Positions 1-12,326 of a stretch of 64,000 nt of DNA are shown one piece after another (the stretch's first letter is position 1; each line of letters starts with the position of its first letter). Origin of the DNA: Rhizophagus clarus. Lineage: Eukaryota > Glomeromycota > Glomeromycetes > Glomerales > Glomeraceae. The translations under genes were made by a program, and so were the position numbers. A model generated the notes under the pieces. It searched no databases. It saw nothing but the letters and a program-made list of their open reading frames with translations, and was not told the DNA's origin. Location: NCBI GenBank assembly GCA_015698045.1, contig BLAL01000270.1, positions 62,001 through 126,000 on the forward strand. The letters run 5' to 3'.

Positions 1-437
1 ATCTACGACCCCTGCGATTTCGATTGGCACTATTTTTAGGAGGGCGACCTCTACGCTTAACGATATTTTTCTTATTTATCCAATAATTTCTGATCAATGA
101 TGGTGCGTTTCTTAAAAAAAAAAAAAAAAAAAAGGATATGTAAATGTAAGTATTCGATTTAATTAATTAATTCATTAAAATTTCTCATAGTATTTCATTG
201 GATGATAAAAATCTTACGTGTCTTCCTCATTGATCCAACTATTCTCTTCATCATCAAAATCCTTCCATTTAAGCAAGTATTCAATACCACCCTAAAATGT
301 TTTTCATGAAAAAATGGTAAGAATTAATTGTAATTCTTTATTCTTAATCAATAATTACTTACATTTGAATTTGTTTTATGATCGATAATAGCTTCAACTT
401 CAAAATATATAGAATCTGAAAAATCTTTTATGGACAT
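1..437 (-). CDS. Chromodomain protein with AT-hook, 3' end outside window
   Basis: Three exons read right to left: 437-363, 291-218 and 110-1, the last cut by the window edge. Donors are GTAAGT and GTAAGA; acceptors are TTTTAG and TTTAAG, and the phases join cleanly. Residues 11-60 form a chromodomain: IYFEVEAIIDHK, then GGIEYLLKWKDF, then ENSWINEED and APSLIRNYW. The methyl-lysine aromatic cage positions would be F12, W34 and F37, aligned on the HP1 layout (inference). A basic AT-hook core, KRRGRPPK, follows at residues 68-75, with more Arg/Asn-rich sequence after it. The likely role is nuclear chromatin binding, reading methylated histone tails while touching AT-rich DNA. Chromodomains also occur at the end of chromovirus integrases, but here the domain begins four residues after a plausible start segment and is split by two introns, which argues for a host gene. 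The C-terminal part is unseen. Confidence 0.8.
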
Positions 438-1924
438 TTTTTTATACAAAAGAATTGTTTCGTACAAAGAATTGTTTCGTGGATAAAAGATCGAAACTAG
501 TGATCAGTAAAAAAATCATTTTTTATAAAAAAAAAAAAAAAAAAATTTCAAAAAAAGATAAAGTAAAATAAATAGATCATCAGTAGATAGATAGAATTCA
601 TTATAAAGGTTAAAAAATGAGTGTGAGTTTATTATATTTTAAATTATTTGTAATTACACGTCATCAGTCTATGAATAATTGCAAGATTAATCACCTGATC
701 AGATCAAAGAACACGTGAGTAAACAGGTTTGTAATTTTGATCAATATCTTGGCAATAATTCTAAAAAAAAATCATTAAAAACAAAACGAAAATATTCCAA
801 ACTTTTGTCTTGGCATTCACGAAAATTGATCGTTATTCGTTTAAAAAAAAATTTAATACATTAAAATTTTGATTATGACAACATTTACTAATTCTATAAA
901 GGATCGATTTACTGAAATTATCGAGCAAGTCTTTTCTCTTTGTAGAAATATAATATTATATTTACTACTAAGATATTCGGGGAATAAATCATCCTTTCTA
1001 TATCACAATTATCACGGTGATTATCGTAAAAATTAATGGTATCGGAAGTATCGGATATTCCGAATTCCGAAATATTCCAGAAAAAAAAAAAAAATTTTTT
1101 TTTTTTTTTTTCTTTCTAAAAAAAAGGGACCCTTGATTAATTTAACGTACAGTAAGTATTATATATTATTACGCATACATATATTATATATACATTTACA
1201 TTACACATATACACATACAATAATACAAGAATTAGCTTAAGTCATTGTAAATCATTGTCGATTTTAGTTAATAATTTTGATTTTATAATGTTGAACAAAA
1301 TTTCATAAAATTTCATATTACTTGATAATTGTTACATATTTATTATAATAATTTACAAATAAGAAGAAAATTTTCTCTAAAAAGACTTTTATTTCTTTTT
1401 TCTTTTAATCATGAGATCTTTATAATTATTTGAAATCGGTTCATGTACAATTTACGTTAGATGTAAATTATACATGCATATGTACCTTTTGGCATATCTT
1501 AATTTATAGTTGTTCTATGAAAAAAAAAATACAGTTATAATAAGAACATTTTGGTTTGTTGGCGTATTTAATGTTTACCTTTAAAAGATCTTTTTAGATG
1601 ATAAAAAAAGAATTAAATTACCCAATTAACGTTATTTTAAACGGAGAGTAAAAAAGGTTCATAATTATGACATTTACGGGGGGGGGACCTTTATTTAACA
1701 TGTGCCCTGAATCCCTAAACTTAATTCAGTTAATTCATTGGTAGATCCGATCAATTTAATTTCCAAAAGGAAAATTTTATTTCCCAATGTTTAAAGAAAG
1801 CATCACGTGTTCGGAAAAGAAAAGGGGAAGGAGAAAGGAAAATTTTTAAACTTTATATATTTTCGAACTTGAATTAAAAGTAATTGATTCTCTTCCGATT
1901 TACCAGAGATCAATGCAAATTTAT

Positions 1925-1956
<32 letters not shown>

Positions 1957-4188
1957 TATATTTCTTCAAATGAAAATTAATCATTCATTTATCAGATGTG
2001 AATTCGATTTGTTGTCAAAATTAAGTAAAATTAATTCAAAGAACCGAGTTATCGTTGTACCAAAATTTAAACAAACAAGTTTTACAACCGATTTGAAAGA
2101 GATAAATAATAAAGATTTTAATTGGATATTGTTTTATGAAACCTAAACGCGAAAGTTCTTTGACCCTTATTTTTTTTTTCATATATGATTAATATGAACA
2201 TTAGTTATACTATAATAAGTAATTCGGCTTTTGGAAGATCCCGAATTTACCTTCTTTTCCCGATTTCTCCATATATTATTGATAATCATAATGACGCGTA
2301 AATTTTGCATTAAATTAATTGCTTTTCCACTATCTTCTGTAATTAAAATGCTAATTAGCGCTGTGTAACATTATATTTTAGAATGACATATGTTTCGAAT
2401 ACTAACAAAAATTTTTTATTGTTTATGAAACATTTTAAATATAGAAAAAAAAAATATATTTGACGGCGTAAATCCGTTTTATCGGGTTTTGCATAATTGT
2501 AACCAACAAAAAATATTAATAAAGATCATTGTTATTATAATGAGAAAATAAAATTTTTAATTTGTCATAACGTTTCAATCGTTTCATGATTTGTTCTTAT
2601 TTCCTATTTTTTTTTTTTTTTTTCACACTTAATTTTGTTTAGCGTTTCATTTAAAAAATGAATCAATAACTTGATTAGGAAAATAATTTTTTTCAAGAAG
2701 GAAAATTTTCTTTTTTTAACCAATAATTTTTCATGGGAAATTACATCCATTACATTTCCTATGTCATATTACATTATAATAGTATACTTTTATAGTATGT
2801 ACAGTATATACGGAGGCAAGCACGATACAAATAAAAAAAGCAAATTAAATTTAAATAACCTGGAAGAAATTCTTTTTTGGCGCAGTAAAATTTACGCGTA
2901 CATAATATACATGACACTTGTACTTCATTTTAAGCCACAAATAAAATTACTTGTTACAAATTTTTTTTTTATTTATTTGTTGTTTTTTTTTTTTGGCTCG
3001 TGTAAGCTTAAATAAAAATTAATTTAGAAGGAGAACCTGTATTTAATAAAAGTTAAACTTTAAAAAAATGAATGTTAAAAAACTTAAAAAAAATTTAGAA
3101 AGAAAATTTTATTTGTTTATTCCCGTTAATGGCAGCCAGTCACATTCGGGGTACACTTGTAATGTATTCATATATGTAAGAAAGATTATTATTATTTACT
3201 ATTTATATTGAAGATTTTCATATATTTCGCTACATAAAAAATTATTTGTTACAAAACTGCTCCTTACTTTTTAAAGTTTAAAATTTTTTATCCATTACCC
3301 GAATATATTCTATTAATAGTTAATCCATTCGCATAAATCGTCAAAGTTCTTGATTTCATTCGTTTACATTCCGACATTCCTTTCTTTAAATTGAGGTAAC
3401 TTGTTGTGTTTCTCCTTTTCATTGAAAATTTACCATTTTGTACGTTGTTGTGTATATAGATTTACAATCCATCTATCTATGTTTGGTCATCACTCATTTT
3501 CAATATAATAAAACTGGGTATTAAACCCGCGTTTTTTTTTTTTTTTAATATCTAAGGAAATCGAAATTTTATTAATATAATTTTGATTAAGAAATTTTTC
3601 AATTTTTTTTTTTTTTCATTTAATTTGACCAATCAAATCAAAATTGATTTTAATTAGTAGTCAAGTACTTTATAAGGTAAAAAAAAATTTAAGATTCATG
3701 TATTATTTATATATAAAGTAATTATCAACAAAACGTTACGATTTTTTTTTTTTTTTTTTTTAACGGAACCCGGATTATTTTAATCAATATTTTCCTTGTT
3801 TAACTGAAAATTTTTTCTTTGTTTCATAAAAATTTTAACAAAGAAATTCATTTAAAAAAAAAACTTTCGATAATCTAATAAAATAAAAATGGGTTCTTTG
3901 TGTGATTAATAAAGTAAGGGAAATTTTTAATATTTGGCGCTGCGGTAAAAATCACTTGATAAATGTCTGCGCCACCCTGATTTCTCCCACGCCATAAATC
4001 CATAAATTTGATTCGTTTATATAACCGGATAATATTAAATCCTTTTATCCAATAATAAAATTCAAAGTGAATAAGCGAAATTCCTTTTAAAGTATAATTC
4101 TGAATAGATCATCGTAAAAAATAAATTTTTTTTTTTTTTTTTTTTTTTTTTATCTTTTACCTTTTAAAAAAAAACAAAATTTTAAATT
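438..4188. other. Intergenic spacer, no gene recognised
   Basis: About 3.7 kb of AT-rich sequence between the chromodomain gene and the hydratase gene. It contains poly(A)/poly(T) runs (for example around 1080-1110, 2610-2625 and 3743-3762) and two CACGTG hexamers (712 and 1804). Short open frames at 1913-2146 and 2671-3015 are low-complexity, rich in Tyr/Ile/Phe, and carry no recognisable motif, so they are not annotated as genes. Confidence 0.6.
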
Positions 4189-5467
4189 ATGCCGAGAATT
4201 CGAGCTGATTTAAAAATTCAAGTTGATATAAATAAAGCTGTTGGACATAAATATCCACCTCAAAAGGTATAAAATTATCTCAGGAAAAAAATAAAAAAAA
4301 TTGATCATTTGATGGGAATTTGAACTTGATCATTTCAGGTTCCACATTATAGGTTTCATTTAATAAACGGGACCTTATTTTGTACGCTATATCTATCGGA
4401 GTTAAAGATAATGAATTGAAATATGTTTATGAACTAGGTTTGATTTTTTATTAAAAATTTAAAATTAAATTTTTAATTATTAATTTAATTAATTGAACGA
4501 TTTTAATTGGACGTTAATAGATAAGAATTTTACGCCATTTCCAACTTATCCTACTGTATTATTTCTTAAAGGTGACTCATCAGATGTAAATTCATTTGCA
4601 GAAGCCATAAACTTTGGTGGACCAACGCCAGGATTGCCTGATATGGATCCAAATAGAATGGTCCATGGAGAACAAAAAATTGAAATTTTAAATCCATTAC
4701 CTACATCAGGTGAATTTGAGTTACATCGTAAACTTAATGGAGTATATGATAAAGGAAGTGGGATATTATTAGAAAATTCATATGTTCTAGTTGATCCCAA
4801 GATAAATAAAGAATATTGTATAATTACTACTCAAAGTTTTGTCGTTGGTTACGGTGGATTTGGTGGTCCAAAAGGCCAAAAAAGTCCTAATTATAAGCAA
4901 CCTAAAGATAAAAAACCTGATGCTGTCGATATTTTTTTAACTAGTAAAAATCAAGCCATATTGTATCGTCTATCTGGGTAAGTTCAAATTACCTTTTAAA
5001 AAAATTGTTGATTATCTTAAATTACTAACTTCATAATTATTCCTTTCAGTGATTATAATCCGCTTCATATAGGTAATATTTAAATGTACACAAAGGGGCA
5101 CACACATACAGTATCATTAAAACCTTTAAATCATTCAATCATTCTTAAAATAGATCCAACTATCGCGCCAAGAATAGGTTTTGAAAGACCTATATTACAT
5201 GGATTAAATACATATGGAATTGCAGCTCATGCGATAGTTAAACATCTTGTGAATAATAATCCTGAGTTATTGAAAAGTATTTCTGCTAGATTTACCGCTC
5301 CTGTTTATCCTGGTGATACCTTGGAAACTTATATGTGGAAAGTACCTGGTGAAAACCAGGATGAAACAAATGTTATTTTTGTTACTAAAGTTAAAGAAAG
5401 AAATGTAATTGTTTTAAGTAATGGTCTTGCAGTATTAAAAAATGGTAAAAGTAATGCTAAATTGTAA
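4189..5467 (+). CDS. Peroxisomal enoyl-CoA hydratase 2 (MaoC-like), standalone
   Basis: Five exons: 4189-4266, 4353-4437, 4521-4977, 5050-5072 and 5154-5467, coding for 318 residues. All joins are in phase with GT...AG introns. The protein has the two-hot-dog layout of the (3R)-hydroxyacyl-CoA hydratase part of peroxisomal multifunctional enzyme type 2. The N-terminal half holds RDLILYAISIGVKDNEL; the C-terminal half holds the hydratase-2 signature DYNPLHIDP. Asp208, Asn210 and His213 correspond to the catalytic residues, followed by GFERPILHGL. The last three residues, AKL, form a PTS1 peroxisomal import signal. Expected role: hydration of trans-2-enoyl-CoA to (3R)-3-hydroxyacyl-CoA in fatty-acid beta-oxidation. 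The length (~320 aa) matches plant-type standalone ECH2 rather than the ~900 aa fungal fusion, and no dehydrogenase or SCP2 domain lies next to it. The start is the only ATG in frame with exon 1, preceded by A/T runs. Confidence 0.92.
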
Positions 5468-5604
5468 ATTTTTGTTTGAAAAAAAAGAAAGGGTAAAGTA
5501 AGTATTTTATCATTCATTATATTTACATGCATATGTATAAATCTATATATATACATATATTATGAATAAAAGAAAGAATTATTTCAAAAAAAAAAAAAAA
5601 ACGT

Positions 5605-5673
5605 AATGATGCTAACGATGCGTATCATTGCGAATGATGCGAATGATGCGTATGATGCGTAGTATGATGCGTC
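5605..5673. repeat. GATGCG minisatellite
   Basis: Imperfect tandem copies of an 8-10 bp unit around GATGCGTAT (variants AATGATGCG, GATGCGAAT, TATGATGCG). It starts about 140 bp after the hydratase stop codon and is more GC-rich than the surroundings. Confidence 0.8.
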
Positions 5674-6431
5674 TAGTTACACGCAGGTATCGTTCACATC
5701 ACTAACAAGGTCTTTCATTCAAATTTCCATATAAAGCACTATTATTGTAAGAATCAAACTAATCCAAATTAATAATTAAAATATCAAATCATTTACAGTA
5801 TTTTAATAATCATTGAGGTGTGATTTTAAAAATACACAGTGTAAATTAAAGAAATTAATTGTGCAACCTGTGTTTTTTGTTTAGTTACTGTATGTTACGG
5901 TAAATTAGATATTAATATTGAGTGATATTTAAAAAGAAAAATGATTATTAAACATTTGAAAGGGATTTCATTTCAAACTGAAAAATGAATAATAATAATC
6001 ATTAATCAATGAAAAATTTGAGGGCGCAGCTAATAGTGACGCAAAGGTCTTTGATATTTTCTTTTTTGGATTGTACAATAAATTTCCTAAATTAGAATTT
6101 TTTAACGGCATCTTCCGTTAAACGAAGAAATACATACAAAACAATATTTACTCAAATTCTTATTGTTTAAAAAAAAGATTGCAAAATTTCTAAATTTTGA
6201 TGATTCCAAATTATCGTGAAAAAACAAAATTATCAATTACGTGATTTACAATCATTAAAAAATCTAATTTGATTGAAATTAGTTAAATTTGAAATCTTGA
6301 TAATTATATAATGATTATACAAATAAAATCTTCAATTAATTACCTTAAATTTATCTTTTGAAGATATCTGAATATCTTTTTTATTAACGAATGACGGAAT
6401 TTCCGGTTATGTAAAAAAGATTTTTTAGCGT

Positions 6432-6448
6432 TTATTATAATAATAATA

Positions 6449-6485
<37 letters not shown>
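6432..6485. repeat. TAA/TTA microsatellite
   Basis: A short TAA run passes into about twelve TTA/ATT triplets. The two halves are complementary, so the block could fold back on itself. Confidence 0.85.
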
Positions 6486-6486
<1 letters not shown>

Positions 6487-7120
6487 GAAAATTTATTTAC
6501 GAGACGCATAAATCGCATCGATAATTGGTAATAAACATATATCTTTTTCTGTTACTCGACAGAACTAAAATATTTGGAACTTTTTTTCTCATTTCAACAC
6601 TGGTTTCCTTTCAAGTTTTGATTCATATTCACGGTATTGAAAAATTTACCTTTCATGGAAATAACATAATAAAATTATAAAAACAAACATTAATAACAAG
6701 TTTTTTTTTTTTTCCTTTCAATTTTTTTTTTTTTTTTTTAAAAAAAAAAATACACACCACAGGGAATTACATTCGTTTGTATAACTTGTATTACTTAATT
6801 CCTTAAATAGATTAAAAAGGAAAAGTCATTGGAATAAATTATAATGTTACATGTTGAAACATGCGACCATTAAATTCCCGATTGGATATGATAAAAATTT
6901 CCCAATTTAAGATAATTTGTGATTTACTATAATTTTATTGTAATAATTTCTATTAATAATAATGATTGAATGATTTGTTTATATCAAAAAGAATAAATAT
7001 AATAAATAATTAGGTAATTCAAGATACGTATTAAAAACCTTTAAGTTTAATCGGAAATCTGGCGTAATAATTTTACCCGTTTTATTTGAATTTTATTGAG
7101 CAATTTTCAGAAATTGATTC

Positions 7121-7154
<34 letters not shown>

Positions 7155-7190
7155 CTAAAAGATATAGATTGAGAAGATAAAAAAGTTTTA

Positions 7191-7198
7191 TCACGTGA
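7191..7198. promoter_or_regulatory. TCACGTGA palindrome (E-box/Cbf1-like)
   Basis: Perfect 8-bp palindrome containing CACGTG, the core bound by bHLH factors such as Cbf1. It lies about 0.75 kb beyond the stop codon of the first SWIRM gene. Function is not shown; it is listed because the same octamer recurs six times in the window's spacers. Confidence 0.3.
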
Positions 7199-7945
7199 AA
7201 TGACGTAATACAAAATCGTTTATCGGCTGAGTTTGAACGATGTGGGAAATGTGTCAAATAATTTATTAAAGTTTACGGGGAACATTTATTTGGTAAATCA
7301 AGTTGGGATTGGTTGTAATTAAGGTTTTTTCTTTTTTATCTGATTTACAATTATTTGGACTTGTCTTTTTTTTTTGCAATTTTCAACAAATTTTTTTTTT
7401 TTTTTAATGAATATCAATAATTATTGTTTTTATTAGTTTTTTTTTTTTCGATTTGATACATTTTATACAATGTTTTCTTTTTTATTTTTTTATTATTTGT
7501 ATTATTTGTTTCTCAGGCAATATATAAAGAAAAAAAAAAATATATATATATATGTATGTAATATATGTATATTATTTAGAAAATAAAAATAAATCATGAT
7601 GAAAAAAAAAAAAATTAAAAGAGATCCGTAATTTAATAATTCTCTAATAATGAATGAAAAATGAAATGAATCATATATATATTACCTTTCTTATATATGT
7701 ACAATAATTATCTAAAAAAAAAAAAAATGCCAAAAGAGAAAAAAAAAAAAAAAAAAAATTTTTTTTTTTCCTTTTTTTTTTTTATTATTTATTATTATAA
7801 TTATTATTATTATTCAAAATAAACTCTAAAAAATGAAACCATTTATGCTAAATTTATTTATGTAAATAATAAGTGATAAGAGGAGTAAAATATTGCGCCA
7901 AATTAAACTTTAACTAAAATTGTACTCCGAAAATTCCGAATTCTT

Positions 7946-9274
7946 TTAGATCCATTTGACTTGCATAAAAAATTCCCAGAGTTTACTTGCTTTGTTGACA
8001 TCTATTCTAAGAAGCTTCTGAGCATCACTTTTACGAAATGGTAAAGATTTTTGTATATATCTTCGAGCAGATGAAACCAAAGTATTCTTCGCTGTCAAGT
8101 ATTGAACAGGTGTAAGTCGAAGTGTTGAAGCCACAATTGCCTCTTTAGGATGTAAAGAATTGTAATGTGGAAGATGTAAAATCGATAAAGGTTGTCCTTT
8201 CCAGTTTATTCTTGGATTTGCTTTATTTAATAATTCTGTTGTGAGACCTAATTTATCAATACTTTTTATTAATTCATCAAATTGCATTGGAGGCGGAGGT
8301 GGAATACGAAGTGGTTTAATTTCCCCTGTAGTTGTTGAAACAGGATTAAAAGTTGTTTCTAATAAGCCACGATCTGCCATTACTCTTGCAAGACTATTTC
8401 CTTTACGTTTTCTTTCTGAAACGTGATTTTTTGATCTTTTTGTTTTTGTTTTTCTTTGTTTTTTAGATGTTAATCTTGGACTATTTGGTGGTGAAGATTC
8501 TGATGATGAAAAATCAGCCAAAAATAATGAATTTGTTGAATTAGAATTCGTTGGTGGATCATCACTTTTTAAGAGTGAAGTTGGATCCTCTTTAAATGGT
8601 GTAAAAACATCTACTTTAAGAGTTATTCCTGGTGAAGATTTTGATGGTGCTTTTTTAGGATAAGGATTTTTTCTAGAACGATTTCTTTTATCTTTTTTAT
8701 CCGAAACAATTTTATGATTACTAGATGTTTGTTGCGCCGTTGTTGTATTATTTGGCGTCATTATGGTCACACGACCTTTGTTATGACTAGAATTTTGATT
8801 TGATACGGAAAATGAAGAACTGTTTTTATCATTTGTGTTACCCATGATGTCGGGTTCTCCTGTAGTTGACGCAGGTACCGCAGTTGATACATCGAAGGAT
8901 TTATTTGACGAATTAGTCGATTTATTTTTTTCTTCTTCGGATGCTTTAATTAATGTTAAAATTTCTAGTGGTGCTTCACAAATTCTCATTCTGTATTTAT
9001 TACGAGGTATTGGTGAAGTAGCAGAAGGAGAGTTTGTTGAAGTTTCTTGGGTGACCGTAATTTTTGGTAAATTACATTGTTGTTGTTGTTGTTGTTGTTG
9101 CAGTTCTTCTAATTTTGGACCTCTTTCAAGAGGATTATTATTTAAATCATCATTTTTATTTGATTGAGTCATATCTCTAGTTAAAGGGCATGGATTTGGC
9201 GAAAGAGGAGGTGAAATAGGTGGAATTGGTTTTACCTCCAAGAAATTGGAAACTTGCATATATTGTGTGGACAT
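7946..9274 (-). CDS. SWIRM-domain protein, Fun19/Laf1-like (paralog 1)
   Basis: Intronless, 442 residues, from ATG at 9274. Residues 357-442 form a SWIRM domain at the extreme C-terminus, with LRLTPVQYLTAK, RKSDAQKLLRIDVNKASKLW and final residues VKWI, as in yeast Fun19/YOR338W and fission-yeast Laf1/Laf2. The Laf proteins are associated with a Clr6/Rpd3L histone deacetylase complex, so a nuclear chromatin or co-repressor role is likely (family knowledge; not shown here). Ahead of the SWIRM lie short blocks shared with the paralogs: a Ser-Pro motif PPISPPLSP near the N-terminus, NKYRMRICEAP, RKNPYPKKAPSKSSPGITL, ERKRKGNSLARVMADRGLL and RIPPPPPM. Low-complexity Ser/Asn stretches and eight consecutive Gln link the blocks, suggesting a largely disordered N-terminal region. 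The last ~30 residues are identical to paralog 2 and the nucleotide match there is close, so the two look like a recent duplication. Confidence 0.9.
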   Translation of the reverse strand: MSTQYMQVSNFLEVKPIPPISPPLSPNPCPLTRDMTQSNKNDDLNNNPLERGPKLEELQQQQQQQQCNLPKITVTQETSTNSPSATSPIPRNKYRMRICEAPLEILTLIKASEEEKNKSTNSSNKSFDVSTAVPASTTGEPDIMGNTNDKNSSSFSVSNQNSSHNKGRVTIMTPNNTTTAQQTSSNHKIVSDKKDKRNRSRKNPYPKKAPSKSSPGITLKVDVFTPFKEDPTSLLKSDDPPTNSNSTNSLFLADFSSSESSPPNSPRLTSKKQRKTKTKRSKNHVSERKRKGNSLARVMADRGLLETTFNPVSTTTGEIKPLRIPPPPPMQFDELIKSIDKLGLTTELLNKANPRINWKGQPLSILHLPHYNSLHPKEAIVASTLRLTPVQYLTAKNTLVSSARRYIQKSLPFRKSDAQKLLRIDVNKASKLWEFFMQVKWI

Positions 9275-10124
9275 AACTTTTTTTTTTTTTTTTTAAACGG
9301 AGAGAAAAAAAAAAAAAATTTTTTTTTTTTTCCTCAATTAGTTAATATATATATATATATAATTTTTTTTTTTTTTTTTTTTTTTGTGAAATTGGGGCTT
9401 AAAAAAATTTTTTTTTTTTCAAGAATAATCTCCTGTCTTTTTTTTTTTTAAAAAAAAAAAAACTGTTGTTTAAATAGTAAATGAATTCGGAATGATTATA
9501 ATGTACTCCGATAAAAATAAAACTAAAATCGGATTTCAAGGAAAATAGTTTTTAATTGTTTTGGTTTTATGTTTTACTAAATATGTTAACTATGTAAAGA
9601 AACTTTATTTTAATTTTTTTCAGAAAAAAAAAAAAAAAAAAGTGAGAGTTTTTTTTTTTTTTTTAAAGTAGATTTACAATAATGGTGATAAATTCGAAGA
9701 AATATAATATATATACGTATATATATTTTTCTTGAAAAATAAAAAAGAATTGATAAAAATTGTCTATATTAAAGAGGGGGGAAAGGAGAAATAATTTATT
9801 TGTTTTTTCAAAAAAAAAAAAAAAAAAAAAAAATTTATATAAATTTTTTTTTTTTTTTTTAAAACGTGGTCAGGTTACTAAGCTCTTTAAATATAAATAC
9901 TTTTTTTTTTTTTTTATAAATAAAAAAAAAAAAAATTCGGTGGGTAATTTAGTTCCGATTTTATAATGATATCATAAATAATATATATTGAATAAAAAAA
10001 AAAATTTTTTTTTTTTTATTGTACTCCCCTTCCCCCTTACAATAAAAAATTAAATTAAGTATTGCTAAAATGAATAACAAAAAATGGTTCCGGCGAAGAA
10101 ACAATTCAGAAGGAAAAAATGTTC

Positions 10125-10134
10125 AAAAAAAAAA

Positions 10135-10166
<32 letters not shown>
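10125..10166. repeat. A14-T28 homopolymer pair
   Basis: Fourteen A followed directly by twenty-eight T, a perfect inverted pair able to form a hairpin. One of many such A/T junctions in the window. Confidence 0.9.
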
Positions 10167-10883
10167 GAGTTGAATGGAAATTTAGCTAGTGCTAATCTGC
10201 AACATAAATAAAGTAATTTTCTATATCAAGTCGATTTTATTTAATTTTATTATAGTATTTATTTTATATTACTCATTCAATTTCTAAATATATTATTTAT
10301 TGTAAAAAAAAATTTTTTTTTATTTTAAAGTAATTTATTTATATTGTTCATTTTAAAAAAAAAAAGATTTTGACGATTCATGTCATGTTAAATAATAATA
10401 TTATCACTTTATTATAATTTTACTAAATCCATATGATTAAAATCATTTGTAATAATAAATATGAAATTATTAAAATGCCAATAACTCCTCAAAGTATTGT
10501 TTGTGTTTATAAGTTTATTATTATTATAATTATACATTTCGTAACAATTATTAAAACGTAATAAATGATGGGAAAACGACCAAAAATGTCATCGTAAAGT
10601 TCAAAAATATTATTTTTAATGGTCGGATTGAACGAATGAATCGATTTTACTATTCTAATTAGTAAATTATTATATATTACAATGGTTTGTTGAAATTTTG
10701 AAATAATTACAAGATTTTACCAGCAATTCTTGTTTTCTTTCAAGTTTGTGAGTTTGTGTCGTTCTAATTCTAATTTCTATGTTATAAATAGATCGCCAGT
10801 TTTGGTTGCTCAATGCGTAATAAGAAAGCACAACATATAATTACCTTTTGAATGCTAAAGATATTTACTTTCTTGAAAAGAAG

Positions 10884-10921
10884 AAAAAAAAAAAAAAATT
10901 TTTTTTTTTTTTTTTTTTTTT
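10884..10921. repeat. A15-T23 homopolymer pair
   Basis: Fifteen A followed by twenty-three T, then a further short A run; same structure as the tract about 750 bp to the left. Confidence 0.9.
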
Positions 10922-12293
10922 CAAAAAAAAAAATAAATGAAAATTGTAACATATATTGAATTGTTATCTTTTAAAAGGTTTCAATCAAAGTTCATTAATT
11001 TTTTTTTTTTTTTCTTTTTTATTTTTATCTTATCTATTTATTTATTTATTATTTTTTTTTTTTTTTTTTTTTTTTGTAAGAGGAAAAAAAAAAGATAGTT
11101 AAATTGGTTTCTTTTTTTTGTTCTCTCACACATTTATCACCTGTTTGATTTGTAATTATTATGCCAATTTTCGAAGATCTGGATGATTTCTTGGCTATAT
11201 ATAATTTTAAAATGAAAAGCCCCCCCTCTTTTTTTTTTAAAAAAAAAATCAAACATGATTTTTAAATTAAATAAAATTATTTCAATTTTAATGATGTCAT
11301 AATAATAATTAAAATTTTAATTGCAACTGGCAATCACCGAAATTCGATATTTCTAAATCCAATGATAAATCGTAACGAAACAATAAGCCACAAAAATTTC
11401 TGGTTTTATAAGTTACATAAAAAATGCCATTTATCCATAGAAAGTAACCAACATCCTATCACTACTACGCACAGGCGCAATGACCAAAGAAGCCATAAAT
11501 TTTTTTAAAAGAAAAAAAAATAATTATGCGAACGAAACCAAAACCTTTTTTTTTTTTTTTATTATCATTTTCATGTAATAATAATTATTTAGCATATATG
11601 TTTTATGATTTATTGAGTTTCCTTGAAATAATTCAGGGGATGGATATTTTAATCGGCCCATCACTTCATTCACCAAATAGTTTTTAGGAAAAGAAATTAG
11701 CCGTATTTATTATTATTTGATTTCGGAAATATCAATTATTTATTTTATATGCAATGATATGCAAAAAAGTTCATAACGCCTTGAAATTACAATAATCTCG
11801 TCATGAATCCGTTCAATGGCGCAGCAAACTTATTTTGTTCGTGAACTGCACCGGAACCATTAAAGTATGCAGTTCCATCACGCAATCACACTACGTGTCA
11901 CACTACGCATCACCGGACATTTTTTTTTTTATAGTTATATACCAAAAGTGGTAACCAATGCTTTGATTTCCATATGGTCTTTCATATGGTTTGCTTATTA
12001 TTTATCAAACTATTTCGCTTTCAAATAGGGAATAACACAATCAATTTACATCAATTATATCAATTAACAATTACTCCCACATTTTTATTCATTTCAAGTT
12101 TCTTTTAATTCCCAATCAAATTCAAAACATCTTTTGATTACGTATGATTTTATACAAAAAAGAAAAAACCATCGATAAAAGATTTAAAAAGATATAAATC
12201 AAAATAATAAAACCTTTTTCATGTTGATCCGATTAACTTTATTTATCAATGATTAGTAATTTTTAAGTAATGTTACTAATCTGATAACGAGTG

Positions 12294-12326
<33 letters not shown>

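Larger units (their letters stand above)
5468..7945. other. Intergenic spacer with minisatellite and A/T tracts
   Basis: Tail-to-tail spacer between the hydratase (+) and the first SWIRM gene (-). It holds a GATGCGTAT-type minisatellite just after the hydratase, an ATT microsatellite (6432-6485), long T runs (for example 7130-7154), A then T runs near 7741-7782, and one TCACGTGA palindrome. No coding sequence could be supported. Confidence 0.6.

Noticed and set aside
1913-2146. 77-residue open frame upstream of the hydratase gene
   Set aside because: The N-terminal third is translated TA repeat (Tyr/Ile/Met); the rest shows no motif, and no splice partner was found.
2671-3015. 114-residue frame, rich in Phe/Tyr/Ile
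   Set aside because: Composition matches translated AT-rich spacer and T runs. It resembles a membrane protein only because T-rich codons encode Phe, Leu and Ile.
4546-4800. Minus-strand frame opposite hydratase exon 3, and similar antisense frames in the SWIRM, HMG and receptor genes
   Set aside because: Shadow frames of genes supported by domain matches on the other strand.
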